Of a stretch of DNA of 35,709 bases, positions 8,166 through 18,000 are shown in pieces (position 1 is the stretch's first letter; each line of letters opens with the position of its first letter). Position numbers and translations under genes: made by a program. Source of the DNA: SBAX01 sp964646605 (GTDB lineage Bacteria; Planctomycetota; Phycisphaerae; UBA1845); assembly GCA_964646605.1 (NCBI GenBank), contig CAZYEX010000011.1, forward strand, positions 1 to 35,709, read 5' to 3'. The notes under the pieces are model-generated. The model did no database searches. It was not told the origin of the DNA and saw only the letters and a program-made list of their open reading frames with translations.

Positions 8166-9097
8166 TCAAGGCGAGCAACGCCCGCAGCGGTCGCGGCAGA
8201 AGCCGAATCCGCATGTTCCCGTGGGGGGACACGTCCCGCCGGGGCAGGGGTTCACGCCCGAGGGGTCGCAGGGCAATCCGTCGAAACTACCGCCCGAGCA
8301 GTAGTTACAGTGCTTGTTGTTGGTGCAAGCCAGACCGTCGCTGGGCCCGCCGTTGCACGTCTTCACGCACGTCGATGCCGGTCCGTACAAGCCGATGCAC
8401 ACCGTGGGACTTCCGCACGGAGTGACATCGCATGACACCAAGGAGGGGCACGGGCACGGACCGCCGTAGGCGTAGGCGTATCCCTTGAAGGCGTCCACGT
8501 CGGCGGTGATGTCCAGGGCGTTCACGTCGCCGTTGAGGTCGGATTGCCGCTGCCGCTGCAGGTCGGCGGAGTCGCCGGACCGCAGTCGGCCGGCGGACCG
8601 ATCACGTGGATGAACACGTCGCCGCTGGGTTCGTGGATGATGGCCACGTTCTGATCGCAGACGGAGCCCGCGCCGCCATAGACGCCGTTGTAGGGCGGGC
8701 TTTCGCATTCCAGCTTGTTGCTATTGAAGCATCCGGGAAACCCGCCGGTCATGAAGCAGCACGAACCCGGCTCGCAGGCGTCGGGGTGGTTGTTGTTGTC
8801 CACGTCGATGAGATCGTTGCCGCCAGGGCAGATGTCGAGGCAGTCGTGAACGGTGTCGCCGTCCTCGTCGGCGAAGATGCCGATGTTGCAATCCGTGACG
8901 GCGTGCGAAATGGCCTCGGTGAAGATCGGCTCGAGACCGTTTTGGATCGTATCCGGGCGTGAAATCGCCTCGGTGAAAGTCGGTTCGAGAACGTTCTGGA
9001 TCGTCCACGCCCGCGAAATGACCTCGTCGGCAAGCGCCGCCGACGGCACCGCGGCGGCGAGCCATAAGGCCAAGCCGCCAGTTAGCCACGAAGGCAT
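8166..9097 (-). pseudogene. Cys-rich secreted protein ending CRDRCGRCSP, frameshifted
   Basis: From the ATG at 9097 comes a signal peptide (MPSWLTGGLALWLAAAVPSA, cleavage near ALA-D), then an 18-residue repeat (about 27-62). Next is a calcium-binding thrombospondin-3-like stretch (DEDGDTVHDC, DICPGGND, DVDNNNHPDACE), and then a GSCCFMTGG-type Cys motif. Near 8541 the frame must shift by one base to continue into DLNGDVNALDITADVDAFKG (dockerin-like) and the Cys-rich tail GPCPCPSLVSCDVTPC...CVKTCNGG...CRDRCGRCSP, ending at 8166. Both halves are well formed, so the break is a recent mutation or a sequence error. The same tail ends the protease at 27731. The protein would be exported; its function is unknown, and the tail may be an anchoring or assembly module. 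Confidence 0.65.
8907..9026 (-). repeat. 54-bp tandem repeat inside the secreted gene
   Basis: Two full units start at 8907 and 8961, exactly 54 bases apart, and a partial third starts at 9015. They encode an 18-residue unit of the form TIQN-x-LEP-x-FTEAIS. The period is a multiple of three, so unit number can change without breaking the frame. Confidence 0.75.
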
Positions 9098-9127
9098 TTG
9101 AAGCCGCGGAGCGGCGATACATGCTAG

Positions 9128-9316
9128 CCCCGGGCGGAAGCCCCGGGGAAAACGTACGCGCAGGGATTCCCAAGCCCCGGAGGGGCGAAACATTCGTCGC
9201 CTCGGTCCGGACGGATGCGCCGTCCCGTGTGCCGCCCCTACGGGGCTGGTGACACGATTTGGCACTCCTTTCCCACGGCTTACGCCGTGGGCTATCATGT
9301 TGCGCCCCTACGGGGC
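9128..9316. repeat. Cluster of short perfect hairpins in the gene-free stretch 9098-9433
   Basis: Five palindromes in 190 bases: CCCCGGG/CCCGGGG (9128-9148), CCCC-GGA-GGGG (9175-9185), GCCCC-TAC-GGGGC (9234-9246), CCCACGGC-TTAC-GCCGTGGG (9272-9291), and GCCCC-TAC-GGGGC again (9304-9316). They resemble the REP-like hairpins scattered between planctomycete genes. Beyond them, 9330-9365 is a short ATTGGTCATT-type direct repeat. No gene is visible in this stretch. Confidence 0.55.
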
Positions 9317-9433
9317 TTCGCTTCGGGCATCCGTGGTCATTGGTCATTGGTAATTGGTCATTAGCGCTGACTCTTGGTTGTACTCTGCGCGTAACCATAG
9401 CACGCCTCCTTTTTCAATGCGTCTCGATCGCGC

Positions 9434-10558
9434 TTACCAATTGGCCCGAAGCTGAAGTTCCGCTCGACCCGCCGGGAAGGTCACCGACGCCGTCGCCGTC
9501 GCCGTGCGCAATCCCCCACCCGCGTCCGCCATGGGCGTGGAGTTCACGGAGATGATGCTGCCCCGCGCGGGAATGGCTCGAACGACGACGATCGTGCCCA
9601 CGGGCATGCCCGTGGCCTCGATATTGACCGTACACGCGCTCGCCGAATTCAGATCAATGTCGGCGCTGTTGATCCCCCACATGGGATCCGAAGGTGCGGA
9701 CTGACCGCAGACGCTGGTCACGTAGAGTTGAGGAGGAGGCGCGGCGGGGAATACAACGCTCGGCGCGTTGACGATTGACTGACTCCCATTGATCGTTCCC
9801 CCGTTGTTCACCGTGCCGGCTTCGATCCGCACGCGCCCGTTCCCACCGGTCGAGAAGCCCGCCCCAGTCCCTCCGCGACCGACGAGTTGACTACCCGATG
9901 ATAGCGACACCGTTTCCGCGCGAAGACGAATAGCACCACCGCTCCCGGATCCCGCATAAGAGAAACCCGGGCCACCTGGACCGGCCCCTCCTTCAGCAGT
10001 AATCGAACCAACCGCCCCGACGGTCACTTGCGTCGGTGCGGCGACGAGAATCGCACCTCCACCCGCACCGGCGCCAACGCCCCCCGTATTGTCGTCCGCA
10101 TTGCCGCCCGAGCCGCCGAGCAATGGCATTACGCCCACGTTGCCGTATAGCAGCCCCGCTCCCGACCCCACACACTCGGCGGGCACTGGAGCGTGCGACG
10201 CACCGAATCCGTTGGTTCCGCTTCCACAGTCAGGCGCAAGCACCGGCGCCGAACCGGGCCCCAGCCCAAACGAGCCTGCACTACCGGCACCCGGATGACC
10301 TACCTGCCCGCCTTGAAACCCACCGGGGCCGGGTCGCGTGTAATAAGGAATGATGGGTGGATTGGCTTGTAGGCCGTCTTCCCCGTCCAAGTTCACCCGC
10401 CCGTTGACGGTGACGTTCCCCGTGGCCAGCCAGACGACGGGCGCGCCGCTGGGGTGCTGGCCGAAGGTGATCGTGACACCGGATGGCACGTCGACGATCG
10501 TGTACTTGTAGACCACGACCCATTGCTCGGCGTCGTAGACGCCGCGGGCACTCTGCCT
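9434..10558 (-). pseudogene. Gly-rich secreted protein, 5'-truncated
   Basis: An open frame of about 375 residues reading GVYDAEQWVVVYKYTIVDVP..., then many glycine-rich turns (GGSGGNADDNTGG, GGTGAGFSTGGNGRVRIEA) and a C-terminal beta-rich domain with one Cys pair. The pattern fits large exported Gly-rich beta-helix or beta-sandwich proteins of planctomycetes. There is no signal peptide or plausible start: the frame opens after a stop at 10559-10561, exactly where kinase leader copy B begins (10564), and the only early start is a GTG at 10516 without a ribosome-binding site. The 5' end was therefore most likely removed by the rearrangement that placed the kinase leader here. Confidence 0.6.
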
Positions 10559-10563
10559 TCACG

Positions 10564-10795
10564 AGCGACATCGAAGCCGTGCGCTGCGGCGGGCTGGTCC
10601 GATCGGTGTTCGCGCCCATGCCGCGGAAGCCAACGACAGGGATACTCCCGTTGGCATCGCTGGGAGAGCCGGGCCCATTTCTTCGCCGCCTCGGCGGAGG
10701 ACACGCGAGGGAGTTTCGCTTGACGTGCGTTGCTCCAACCGTGTTCGGGTTCATAATCTGGTTTTTTGGTTTGCCTTGCGATTTGCGGTCCAACG
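10564..10795 (+). repeat. Kinase leader repeat, copy B
   Basis: Second copy of the 232-bp leader described at 2281-2512, with the same length and the same boundaries (AGCGACATCGAAG to the kinase ATG). It has a perfect CCGCC-TC-GGCGG hairpin near 10687-10698 and keeps the CATAAT box. It is followed by a truncated kinase reading frame. Confidence 0.7.
10730..10757 (+). promoter_or_regulatory. Putative sigma-70 promoter in leader copy B
   Basis: TTGCTC (10730-10735), a 16-base spacer and CATAAT (10752-10757), matching the position and spacing of the candidate in copy A. If active it would transcribe only the truncated kinase frame and then run antisense into a secreted-gene remnant. Confidence 0.35.
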
Positions 10796-11095
10796 ATGCC
10801 GTTCACAACGGGCACGAAACTCGGACCCTATGCAATCGTCGCTCCCCTCGGCGCGGGCGGGATGGGCGAGGTCTACCGCGCCCGGGATACGCGGCTGGAT
10901 CGCGACCTGGCCATCAAGGTGTTGCCGGAGACGTTCGCCGGCGATCCCGAACGGATCGCTCGCTTCCAGCGTAAGGCCGGTACGATCGGACTCGGCGCCG
11001 AAACGCGGTCGGGAACGACCACGAAACTGCGAGCGCGCAACCGGTGGCGCGGAGTGTACCGTCGGGGCGAGCAACGCCCCCAACGATTGCGGTAG
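10796..11095 (+). pseudogene. Truncated Ser/Thr kinase (N-terminal 60 residues only)
   Basis: The ATG at 10796 opens the same N-terminus as the first kinase (MPFTTGTKLGPYAIVAPLG), with an intact glycine loop GAGGMGEV and Lys41 (LAIK). Similarity to the full kinases ends at about residue 60 (RFQRKA), just before the sequence expected for the next helix. The remaining 39 codons to the stop at 11093-11095 read through DNA that codes on the other strand. There is no catalytic loop, so it cannot be a kinase. A short product that binds ATP poorly, if at all, is possible but not suggested by anything seen. Confidence 0.75.
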
Positions 11096-11490
11096 GAGCG
11101 GAATCCATCCGTTCCTACGGGAGAACCTGTCCCGCCGGGGCAGGGGTTGATGCCAGAGGGGTTGCAGGGCAATCCGTCGAGCGACCCGCTGACGCAGTGA
11201 TTACACTGCTTGTCGGCGGTGCAAGCCAGACCGTCGCTGGGCCCGCCGTTGCACGTCTTCACGCAGTGCCGAGGCCGGTCCGTACAAGCCGATGCACACC
11301 CTGGGATTGACGCACGGAGCGGCATTGCATGTCACCAGGGAGGGGCACGGACACGGACCGGTGAAGGCGTTCTGCCAGTCGGCCAAGTCAGGTAGATCCA
11401 CGTCGCCGTCGCCATCGGCATTGGGTGCGGGGACGGCGCACTGCCCGTAATTCGTTAGTCTACAACAGCCCCAGGCTACGACGGGGCCGT
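11065..11490 (-). pseudogene. Remnant of a second Cys-rich tail gene
   Basis: Reading right to left: GCCRLTNYGQC, then a dockerin-like DGDGDVDLPDLADWQNAF, then GPCPCPSLVTCNAAPC...VCIGLYGPAS in one frame. A one-base shift near 11265 leads to CVKTCNGGPSDGLAC...SLDGLPC and YRNRWGRCSP. Compared with the copy at 8166, two Cys of the terminal motif are lost (CRDRCGRCSP to YRNRWGRCSP) and the stop TGA has become CGA. No signal peptide or start is present, since the 5' side is cut near 11490. A clear pseudogene of the same family. Confidence 0.65.
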
Positions 11491-11622
11491 CAGCCTTGGG
11501 ACCTAGCCGCCGGGCGTGAAAAGCCCGCCGCGGGGCATGCCGTGAGCGCTGCCTGGGCGTGCGACCCCGTTGCGGAGCGTTTCTTGGGGTCATCATGGAG
11601 CCATTCCACGGCCCCCACTATC

Positions 11623-12363
11623 ATGGTCCATGCCGTGGAAAGCGTCGGGAGAACCAACGCGGAGTTCGCACTGGCTTTCGAAACTTCGACGGCGATCGGT
11701 TGCGTCGCGCTGGGACGCGGGGACGAGATCCTGGCGACTCGACGACTGAGCCGGCCGCGGTCGCATGCCGTCGAGTTCCTCCCGGCGATCGAGGCTGTTT
11801 GTCGTGGCGCAGACGTCGGACCGGTGCAAATCGGCGAGGTATACGTCTCCTCCGGGCCGGGGAGCTTCACGGGACTGCGCATCGGGATCACCGCGGCGCG
11901 GATGATCGCGTTTGCAACCGGAGCCCGCTTGGTCGCCGTGCCGACCTTGGAGATCATCGCCCAGAACGCCGCCGAACACGATCCGCGACCCGCCGAGGTC
12001 GCCGTGTTGCTTGATGCCAAGCGCGGGCACGTGTACACGGCCGCCTTCATCTACCAATCAGGACGATACGTGCCCACCACGCCCGCGACCGAGGCCGATC
12101 CGTTGGCTTTCCTTTCCGCACAATCTCCGCAACTCGCGGTCCTGGGTGAGGGGGTGCTGTATCATCGGGCGGCCGTGCAGGCGTCGGGGCGGGTCATCTT
12201 GCCGGAGACGCTCTTTCCCCCGCGGGCGGAGACGGTCTACCGTCTCGGTCGAAGTCGCGCTTTGCGCGGTGAGTTCGTCAGCCCCCGCGAGTTCGTCCCG
12301 ACCTACATCCGCCCGCCCGAAGCGGAGGAGGTCTGGGCCCGCAAACAGGCCCAAAACACATAG
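11623..12363 (+). CDS. tsaB: tRNA threonylcarbamoyladenosine biosynthesis protein TsaB
   Basis: A 246-residue protein matching TsaB, the non-catalytic partner of TsaD in making N6-threonylcarbamoyl-A37 of ANN-decoding tRNAs in the cytoplasm. Signature segments: FALAFETSTAIGCVAL at the start (ASKHA ATPase-like strand), SHAVEFLPAIEAV, VYVSSGPGSFTGLRIGITAARMIAF, the TsaB hallmark, and LLDAKRGHVYTA. The C-terminus ends with VPTYIRPPEAE, also typical. The ATG at 11623 was chosen because family similarity starts about 14 residues later; the frame is open further upstream, and there is no obvious ribosome-binding site. A methyltransferase gene follows 48 bases downstream and may be co-transcribed. 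Confidence 0.9.
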   Translation: MVHAVESVGRTNAEFALAFETSTAIGCVALGRGDEILATRRLSRPRSHAVEFLPAIEAVCRGADVGPVQIGEVYVSSGPGSFTGLRIGITAARMIAFATGARLVAVPTLEIIAQNAAEHDPRPAEVAVLLDAKRGHVYTAAFIYQSGRYVPTTPATEADPLAFLSAQSPQLAVLGEGVLYHRAAVQASGRVILPETLFPPRAETVYRLGRSRALRGEFVSPREFVPTYIRPPEAEEVWARKQAQNT

Positions 12364-12411
12364 GAACCCGCTCCGGTCAAGAGGTCCGAAAAGAACGCCG
12401 ATGAAGCAGGC

Positions 12412-13104
12412 GTGAGCGCCACGGCACCCAGCGCCCAGAATCTGTCCGTACACGGCGAACCGGCGAGCGGCCGTCCCACGCCCGTACAGGCCGACGCCGC
12501 CCGCGGCGATCCCGTGTACAACGATTTCTACAAGACCGGCGGATGGACGTACTCATACTGGCGCGAGTACTGGTGGCATCGGCGGCATTTCGTCAAGCGG
12601 TTCAAGCTGCGCCGCGGCATGCGCATCCTCGAAATGGGGTGCGGAAACGGATTCCATACCGATCTGCTCAATCGCATGGGTTTCCCTTGCGTAGGGGTGG
12701 ACCGCTCCCGGGCGGGAATTGAATGGGCGCGGGAGCACTTTCCGCGAGGCACGTACCACTGTGGAGATCTCCACGATGATCTGCCGGTCGCACGCGGCGG
12801 TTTTGACGTCGTCTACGCCCGGGGGTGCAGTCACTACCATTACGATCTCATGACCGAGCAGGCGTTGGGCACCACCGTTCGCCTGCAAGAGTTTCTCAAA
12901 CCCGGCGGGATCTTCATCATGGTCATCGTGACGGACCTTTCCGGGGAGAGGGAGCCGAACAAGATTTGGCACAACACGTTGGACGATTACCGTCGGCACT
13001 TCTCGTCGTTCGGCGCCAAGTGGTCCGTGGACTGGGTGGAGGGCATGGCCGTCTGCGGTTTGTGGAACACCGACCCCAAGGGCAACACCCATCAGACCGC
13101 TTGA
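12412..13104 (+). CDS. Class I SAM-dependent methyltransferase
   Basis: A 230-residue protein with a Rossmann-type methyltransferase core. Motif I is ILEMGCGNGFHTDLL (72-86), the acidic end of strand 2 is VGVDRSRAGIEWA (94-106), and GDLHDDLPV and FDVVYARG follow, then the post-motif LKPGGIFIMVIV. The aromatic segment WTYSYWREYWWHRRHF (45-60) before the core is unusual and may form a substrate lid. A GTG start is assumed at 12412, since no ATG is available in frame before the core. The substrate cannot be told from sequence. The position after tsaB suggests co-transcription but not shared function. Confidence 0.8.
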   Translation: MSATAPSAQNLSVHGEPASGRPTPVQADAARGDPVYNDFYKTGGWTYSYWREYWWHRRHFVKRFKLRRGMRILEMGCGNGFHTDLLNRMGFPCVGVDRSRAGIEWAREHFPRGTYHCGDLHDDLPVARGGFDVVYARGCSHYHYDLMTEQALGTTVRLQEFLKPGGIFIMVIVTDLSGEREPNKIWHNTLDDYRRHFSSFGAKWSVDWVEGMAVCGLWNTDPKGNTHQTA

Positions 13105-13124
13105 CGACCGTCCGGCACGCGGCG

Positions 13125-14171
13125 TCACCGTTTTCGCAGAACGGCGTTCATAGCGGCAAGAGCGCGGTCGATGTCCGCGGCGCTCACGTCCAGGTGGGTG
13201 ACGGCGCGGATGCGCTGCGTGGCGGTCGACAGAATCCAAACGCCTTGCTCGCGAAGGGCGTCGCAAAATTGCTTCGCTGTTCCCCTCGCCTCGTCCACGT
13301 CGAAATATACGATGTTGGTTTCCACGGACGCGACATGGACGGTTACGCCGGGCAGGTTGGCGATGCCGCTCGCCAGGCGCTGGGCGTTGGCGTGATCCTC
13401 GGCCAGACGGTCGATGTTGTGCTCGACGGCGTAAAGGGCCGCGGCGGCGATCACGCCTGCCTGCCGCATGGCCCCGCCGAACATCTTTCGGAAACGATGC
13501 ACGCGCTTGATCGTCTCCTTCGTCCCCGCGACCGCGGAACCGACCGGCGCCCCGAGCCCCTTCGAGAAGCAGGTCGAGACCGTATCGAAGTACTTCGTGT
13601 ACTGTGCGGGCTTGTGACCCTTGGCAACGCAGGCATTCATGAGACGAGCGCCGTCCAAGTGCATCCGCAGGCGGGATTCGTCGGCGACGGCGCGAATCCG
13701 CGCGAGCTCCTCCAAAGGCCAGCATGTCCCCCCCCCGCGGTTGTGGGTGTTCTCCACCACGATGAGGGCCGACTGGGGGAAATGCGAATCCGGCGGACGA
13801 AGCGCCCCGCGGACGGCGGCGGCGTCAAAGATTCCTCCCCTCCCGGGCAGGAGTCGAAGGGAGCAACCCGACAATCCCGCGGGTCCGCCCGCTTCGTAGT
13901 GATAGATATGACTGTCGGCATGACAGATGATTTCGTCGCCGGGTTGGGTCTGGGCGCGAATGGACGTTTGGTTGGCCATCGACCCCGAGGGGACGTAGAT
14001 GGCCGCTTCCTTGCCCAGCAAATCGGCGACTTTTTCCTGCAAACGGTTGACGGTGGGATCGTCGCCGAAGACGTCGTCGCCGACCTCGGCCTCGGCCATC
14101 GCCCGGCGCATGGCCGGCGAGGGGCGGGTCACGGTGTCGCTGCGTAGATCGACCGGAACCTCGTTGGCCAT
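13125..14171 (-). CDS. ltaE: Low-specificity L-threonine aldolase
   Basis: A 348-residue PLP enzyme of fold type I that cleaves L-threonine or L-allo-threonine to glycine and acetaldehyde. Family marks: DLRSDTVTRPSPAMRRAM at the start, GDDVFGDDPTVNRLQ (31-45), PSGSMANQ (61-68), ENTHNRGGG (140-148), HLDGAR (171-176) with the ring-nitrogen Asp173, and VSTCFSKGLGAPVGS with the Schiff-base Lys204. The length is normal for the family. The ATG at 14171 is preceded by AAGGGAAG; the longer open frame to 14234 adds non-family residues. It lies 70 bases downstream of the ferritin gene on the same strand, so the two may be one transcription unit. Confidence 0.92.
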   Translation of the reverse strand: MANEVPVDLRSDTVTRPSPAMRRAMAEAEVGDDVFGDDPTVNRLQEKVADLLGKEAAIYVPSGSMANQTSIRAQTQPGDEIICHADSHIYHYEAGGPAGLSGCSLRLLPGRGGIFDAAAVRGALRPPDSHFPQSALIVVENTHNRGGGTCWPLEELARIRAVADESRLRMHLDGARLMNACVAKGHKPAQYTKYFDTVSTCFSKGLGAPVGSAVAGTKETIKRVHRFRKMFGGAMRQAGVIAAAALYAVEHNIDRLAEDHANAQRLASGIANLPGVTVHVASVETNIVYFDVDEARGTAKQFCDALREQGVWILSTATQRIRAVTHLDVSAADIDRALAAMNAVLRKR

Positions 14172-14241
14172 AGCTTCCCTTGGTGCCCTCCGAAGGCCGA
14201 GGTCCGACGCCTTTCGGCCCGCCGCCGGCGGCAAAATGGAG

Positions 14242-14739
14242 TCAGTCCTTCTCCGCGAGCATCTGGTGCCGCACCAAGGCCTCGACCTGCAGAACGTTGT
14301 TGCCCGCGAGCTTGACGGTGTTCACCAAGTGCGTCATGCTCGAAACCTCCTCCACCTGTTCGTCGACAAACCACTGGAGGAAGCTCCGCGTTGCGTAGTC
14401 CTTTTCCTTTTCCGCCAAGGCCACGATCTCGTGGATCCGCGCGGTAATGTCCATTTCATTTTCGAGCGCCGTGGCCACGATGGCCTGGAGGTTCTTATAG
14501 TCCTTCCTCGGTTTGTCCACGCCGGCGAGTGCGACCGTCCCACCGACCTCCTGGAGGTACCGGATGATCCGCATGGCGTGTTCGCGTTCTTCGTCGTGTT
14601 GTTTGAGGAAGCACTTGGAAAGAACCTTCAAGCCCATGGCGTCCAAGACGCAAGCCATCGCCAGATAGGCAAAGGCGGCGCCGAATTCCGCGGTGATCTG
14701 TCCGTTCAACCTGGTATTCATTGTTGAGGAAATCATCAT
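14242..14739 (-). CDS. ftnA: Ferritin (non-haem, FtnA type)
   Basis: A 165-residue four-helix ferritin subunit that forms an iron-storage shell and oxidises Fe(II). Ligands align with E. coli FtnA shifted by one: Glu18 (helix A, TAEFGAAFAYL), Glu51 and His54 (DEEREHAM), Glu95 (ALENEMDI), and the FVDEQVEE segment in helix D. The ferroxidase centre therefore looks complete. The ATG at 14739 was chosen because AGGGG lies five bases upstream; ATGs at 14736 and 14721 are alternatives without a better site. The 320-bp divergent gap to the histidine kinase holds a promoter for the latter; I see no clear Fur box. Confidence 0.9.
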   Translation of the reverse strand: MMISSTMNTRLNGQITAEFGAAFAYLAMACVLDAMGLKVLSKCFLKQHDEEREHAMRIIRYLQEVGGTVALAGVDKPRKDYKNLQAIVATALENEMDITARIHEIVALAEKEKDYATRSFLQWFVDEQVEEVSSMTHLVNTVKLAGNNVLQVEALVRHQMLAEKD

Positions 14740-14973
14740 ATTGCGCCCCTGCCCTTGTTCGCCTCCCCGCATCGGCGGGGTACAAACGGAAGAGTACGAG
14801 GGTCGCTGCGGTGCGTCAATCGCGCTGCGGATGGATCCAGGGACTTTCAATTCTCAGGTTCTGTCGCAATCGCGCGCTACTGTTCCGCCCGAGGCGGACC
14901 CGCCGGTGCCCTCTGGTGGTTTCTGCCCAAAGTTCGCGAGAAGGGAGAGGCCCTAGCCTCGCTGGTCCACGGC

Positions 14974-15002
14974 TTGCCGTGGATCGCCCAATCCGCTAGA
15001 AT
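14974..15002 (+). promoter_or_regulatory. Putative sigma-70 promoter of the hybrid histidine kinase
   Basis: TTGCCG (14974-14979), a 17-base spacer and TAGAAT (14997-15002). The -35 box sits in the 3' arm of a perfect TCCACGGC-TT-GCCGTGGA hairpin (14966-14983), which could be an operator or a chance palindrome. The rest of the 320-base gap 14740-15059 shows nothing else that I can name. Confidence 0.35.
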
Positions 15003-15059
15003 GGGAAAACGGGGCGCGAGGATCGAGACCGAGCCTTTCCCTGGGTCGGCCCGTCCGAG

Positions 15060-18000
15060 TTGCACGCGGGGCATCACTTGTCGAGCGAATCACGAGTCGG
15101 TCAGGCAACAGTGGATGGTTCGGCTGCGCCGAGCGCGTCCGTGCGCCGAAGCCGCGTGGCAGGCTCCATCCATTGGCGTGGGGCGCTGGTAACGTTGGCC
15201 CTCATCGTCGCCATCGAACTGTTCGACCGCTGGGTCGCGCCGGTTACGACGCCCGTCGCCGTACTCTTATTGGCGGTGCTCTACGGCACGTTCTCGGGCG
15301 GGATTCGCGTCGGCTTGGTCTGCGCCGGGTTGGCGACCGCCTACGCGGTGTATGCGTTCTCGATCCCTGGGGAGCCGTTCCACTTCACGACCGAAGGCAT
15401 GTCCCGCGTCGGCGCCGCCGCCGTGGTTTCGAGCGCCATCGTGGTCTTTTTCGGGAGCCTGCGAAATCGCGCCGACCGAGCGTATGAGGCCCTGCGCGGG
15501 CAGGCCGTGTTCGAGGCCCAACTCGCCGAACGCCAAAAATCCGAATCGGAACTTTCCCGACAGCGCAGTGAACAAAGGACCATCTTCCACGCCGTACCGG
15601 CCATGATCTGGTTTAAGGACAAGGAGAACCGCATCCTCCGCGCCAACCTTCCGGCGGCGCAGTCCATCGGACGAACCGTCGAGGAGGTCGAAGGTCGATC
15701 CACCTACGAGCTCTATCCCGAGGCGGCGGAGAAGTACCTGCAAGACGATTTGGACGTCATTTCCTCGGGCGAGCCCAAGCTGGGCATCATCGAAGCCTAT
15801 CCGGTCGGAACGGGCGAGAAGCGGTGGATCCGTACGGACAAGCTTCCCTATCGCGACGCGAACGGGAGCATCGTGGGGGTGATCGTCTTCGCCGTGGACA
15901 TCACCGAGCAAAAGCGGGCCCAGGAGGCCTTGCAACATGCCCATGACGAACTCGACCGCCGAGTTCAGGAGCGAACCCGCGAACTGATGCTCGCCAACGA
16001 GAACTTGCGCCGCGAGATCGCCGAACGTCAACGGGCCGAGGAACTTCGACACGCCAGCGAGGAACGCCTCCAACAAATCATCGACAACACCACGGCGGTC
16101 ATCTACGTCAAAGACATGGAAGGTCGGTATCTTCTGGTGAACCGCCGTTTCGAGCAACTCTTCCACGTCAGACGCGAGGAGTGGGCCAAGAGAACCGATC
16201 ACGATCTCTTTCCCAAGGAGGCGGCGGACGCCTTCCGCGCCAACGACGTGCGAGTCGTGGAAACAGGAAGCGCCGTGGAGTTCGAGGAGATCGCCCCGCA
16301 CGACGATGGTCCGCATCACTACATCTCCCTCAAGTTCCCGTTATTCGACACGGCGCGCCGCGCCGCTGGGGTATGCGGGATTTCCACCGACATCAGCCAG
16401 CGCAAGAAGACCGAGGCGGCGCTGCTGCGAAGCGAGCAGGGGTTGGCCGATCTGTTCGAGAACGCGGCCGTCGGCATCCATCTCGTCGATCGCACCGGCT
16501 ACATCCTCCGCGCCAACAAGGCCGAGCTCGCCATGCTCGGCTACGTTCGGGAAGAATACGTCGGGCGGCACGTCCGGGAGTTCCACGTCGATCCGGACAT
16601 CGTCGAGGAGGTCTTGGCCCGACTGGCGCGGGGGGAGACCTTGCGGCAGTACGAGGCGCGGATGCGATGCAAGAACGGCGCGATCAAGGCGGTGTTGATC
16701 GACTCCAACGTGCTCTGGCAGGACGGCGAATTCGTACACACGCGCTGCTTCATGAACGACGTCACGGATCGCAGGCGTGCGGAGGAGGAGCGTCGTGCGT
16801 ACACGGACGCCCTGGAGGCGGCCAACAAAGCCCTGGCCAGCGCCAGGGAGGCGGCGGAGGCCGCCAACCGGGCCAAGAGCCGCTTCCTCGCCAACATCAG
16901 CCACGAAATCCGCACCCCCATGATGGCCATGCTGGGCGCCGCCGAACTGATTCACGCCCTGGATGCGCCCACCCGCTCGGAGATCAACCAGCAAGACATC
17001 ATCCTGAGAAACGGACGACACCTGCTGTCACTCATCGACCAACTTCTGGACCTGTCGCGGATCGAGGCCGGTAAGTTGGAAGTTCGGTTGGGCGAGTGCT
17101 CGCTCACCGATTTGCTGGCCGACGTCGAGGCCGTCACCGAACCGCTGCGCAGGCATCGTCCGGTCGAGTTTCGGACCCACTTCGAGACGCCGATTCCGGA
17201 CAGCATTCACACCGACCGGACGCGACTGACGCAGGCGATCATCAACCTGGTCAGCAACGCCCTGAAGTTCACCGAGCGTGGTCACGTACATGTACGGGTT
17301 CACGTCGATGGTGAAGCGGCGGAGCCCCGGCTCACCGTACGCGTCGAGGACACCGGAATCGGCATTCGCCCCGAGGACCGGGAAAGGATTTTTGAGACCT
17401 TCACGCAGGTCGAGCCCGTCTCGCGGAGCGCCTCGGCCGGGGCGGGGTTGGGTCTCCCCATTGCGCGATGGATCGCCGAGCGCCTCGGGGGAACGCTCGA
17501 AGTCGAGAGCGAGTATGGACGTGGGAGTCTGTTCACCCTTCGAACCACGACCGGTCCGCTGCAGGGGGTCGCCTGGTTACCCAGCGTCTCCGCCGAGACC
17601 GGGTCCGCGGGCGGCAGGCCACATCCGGGCGAGCGAAACGGTCGCCGCCGATTGCGCGGCCGTGTGCTTTTGGCCGAGGACGCCCGGGATACGAGGGAGT
17701 TGATTTCCTTTGCCTTGAGCCGCGCCGGAGTGGAGGTGACCACGGCGGAGGACGGTCGGCAAGCCGTGGAACGCGCAGCCCAGTCGGCGTTCGACCTGAT
17801 CCTGCTCGACATCCGAATGCCTGAGCTGGACGGCCTGAGCGCCGCCGGGGAGATTCGCCGCCAAGGGTATCGCGCCGCCATGATCGCGCTTACCGCATCG
17901 ACCTCCCACGGGGAACGTGGCCGCATCTTGGGGGCGGGTTTCGACGACATCTGGTCCAAGCCGATTGCCCTCGATCATCTCATCGAGCGCGTGGCGGCCT

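Noticed and set aside
10873..11325. A 150-codon minus-strand frame as an intact gene
   Set aside because: It lacks a signal peptide and reads through a lost stop into kinase antisense; it is the tail half of a pseudogene.
12825..14147. A 440-codon plus-strand open frame
   Set aside because: Antisense to the threonine aldolase gene, whose family motifs and Schiff-base lysine are unmistakable.
15267..16319. A 350-codon minus-strand open frame
   Set aside because: Antisense to the PAS region of the histidine kinase; no start signals or family features.
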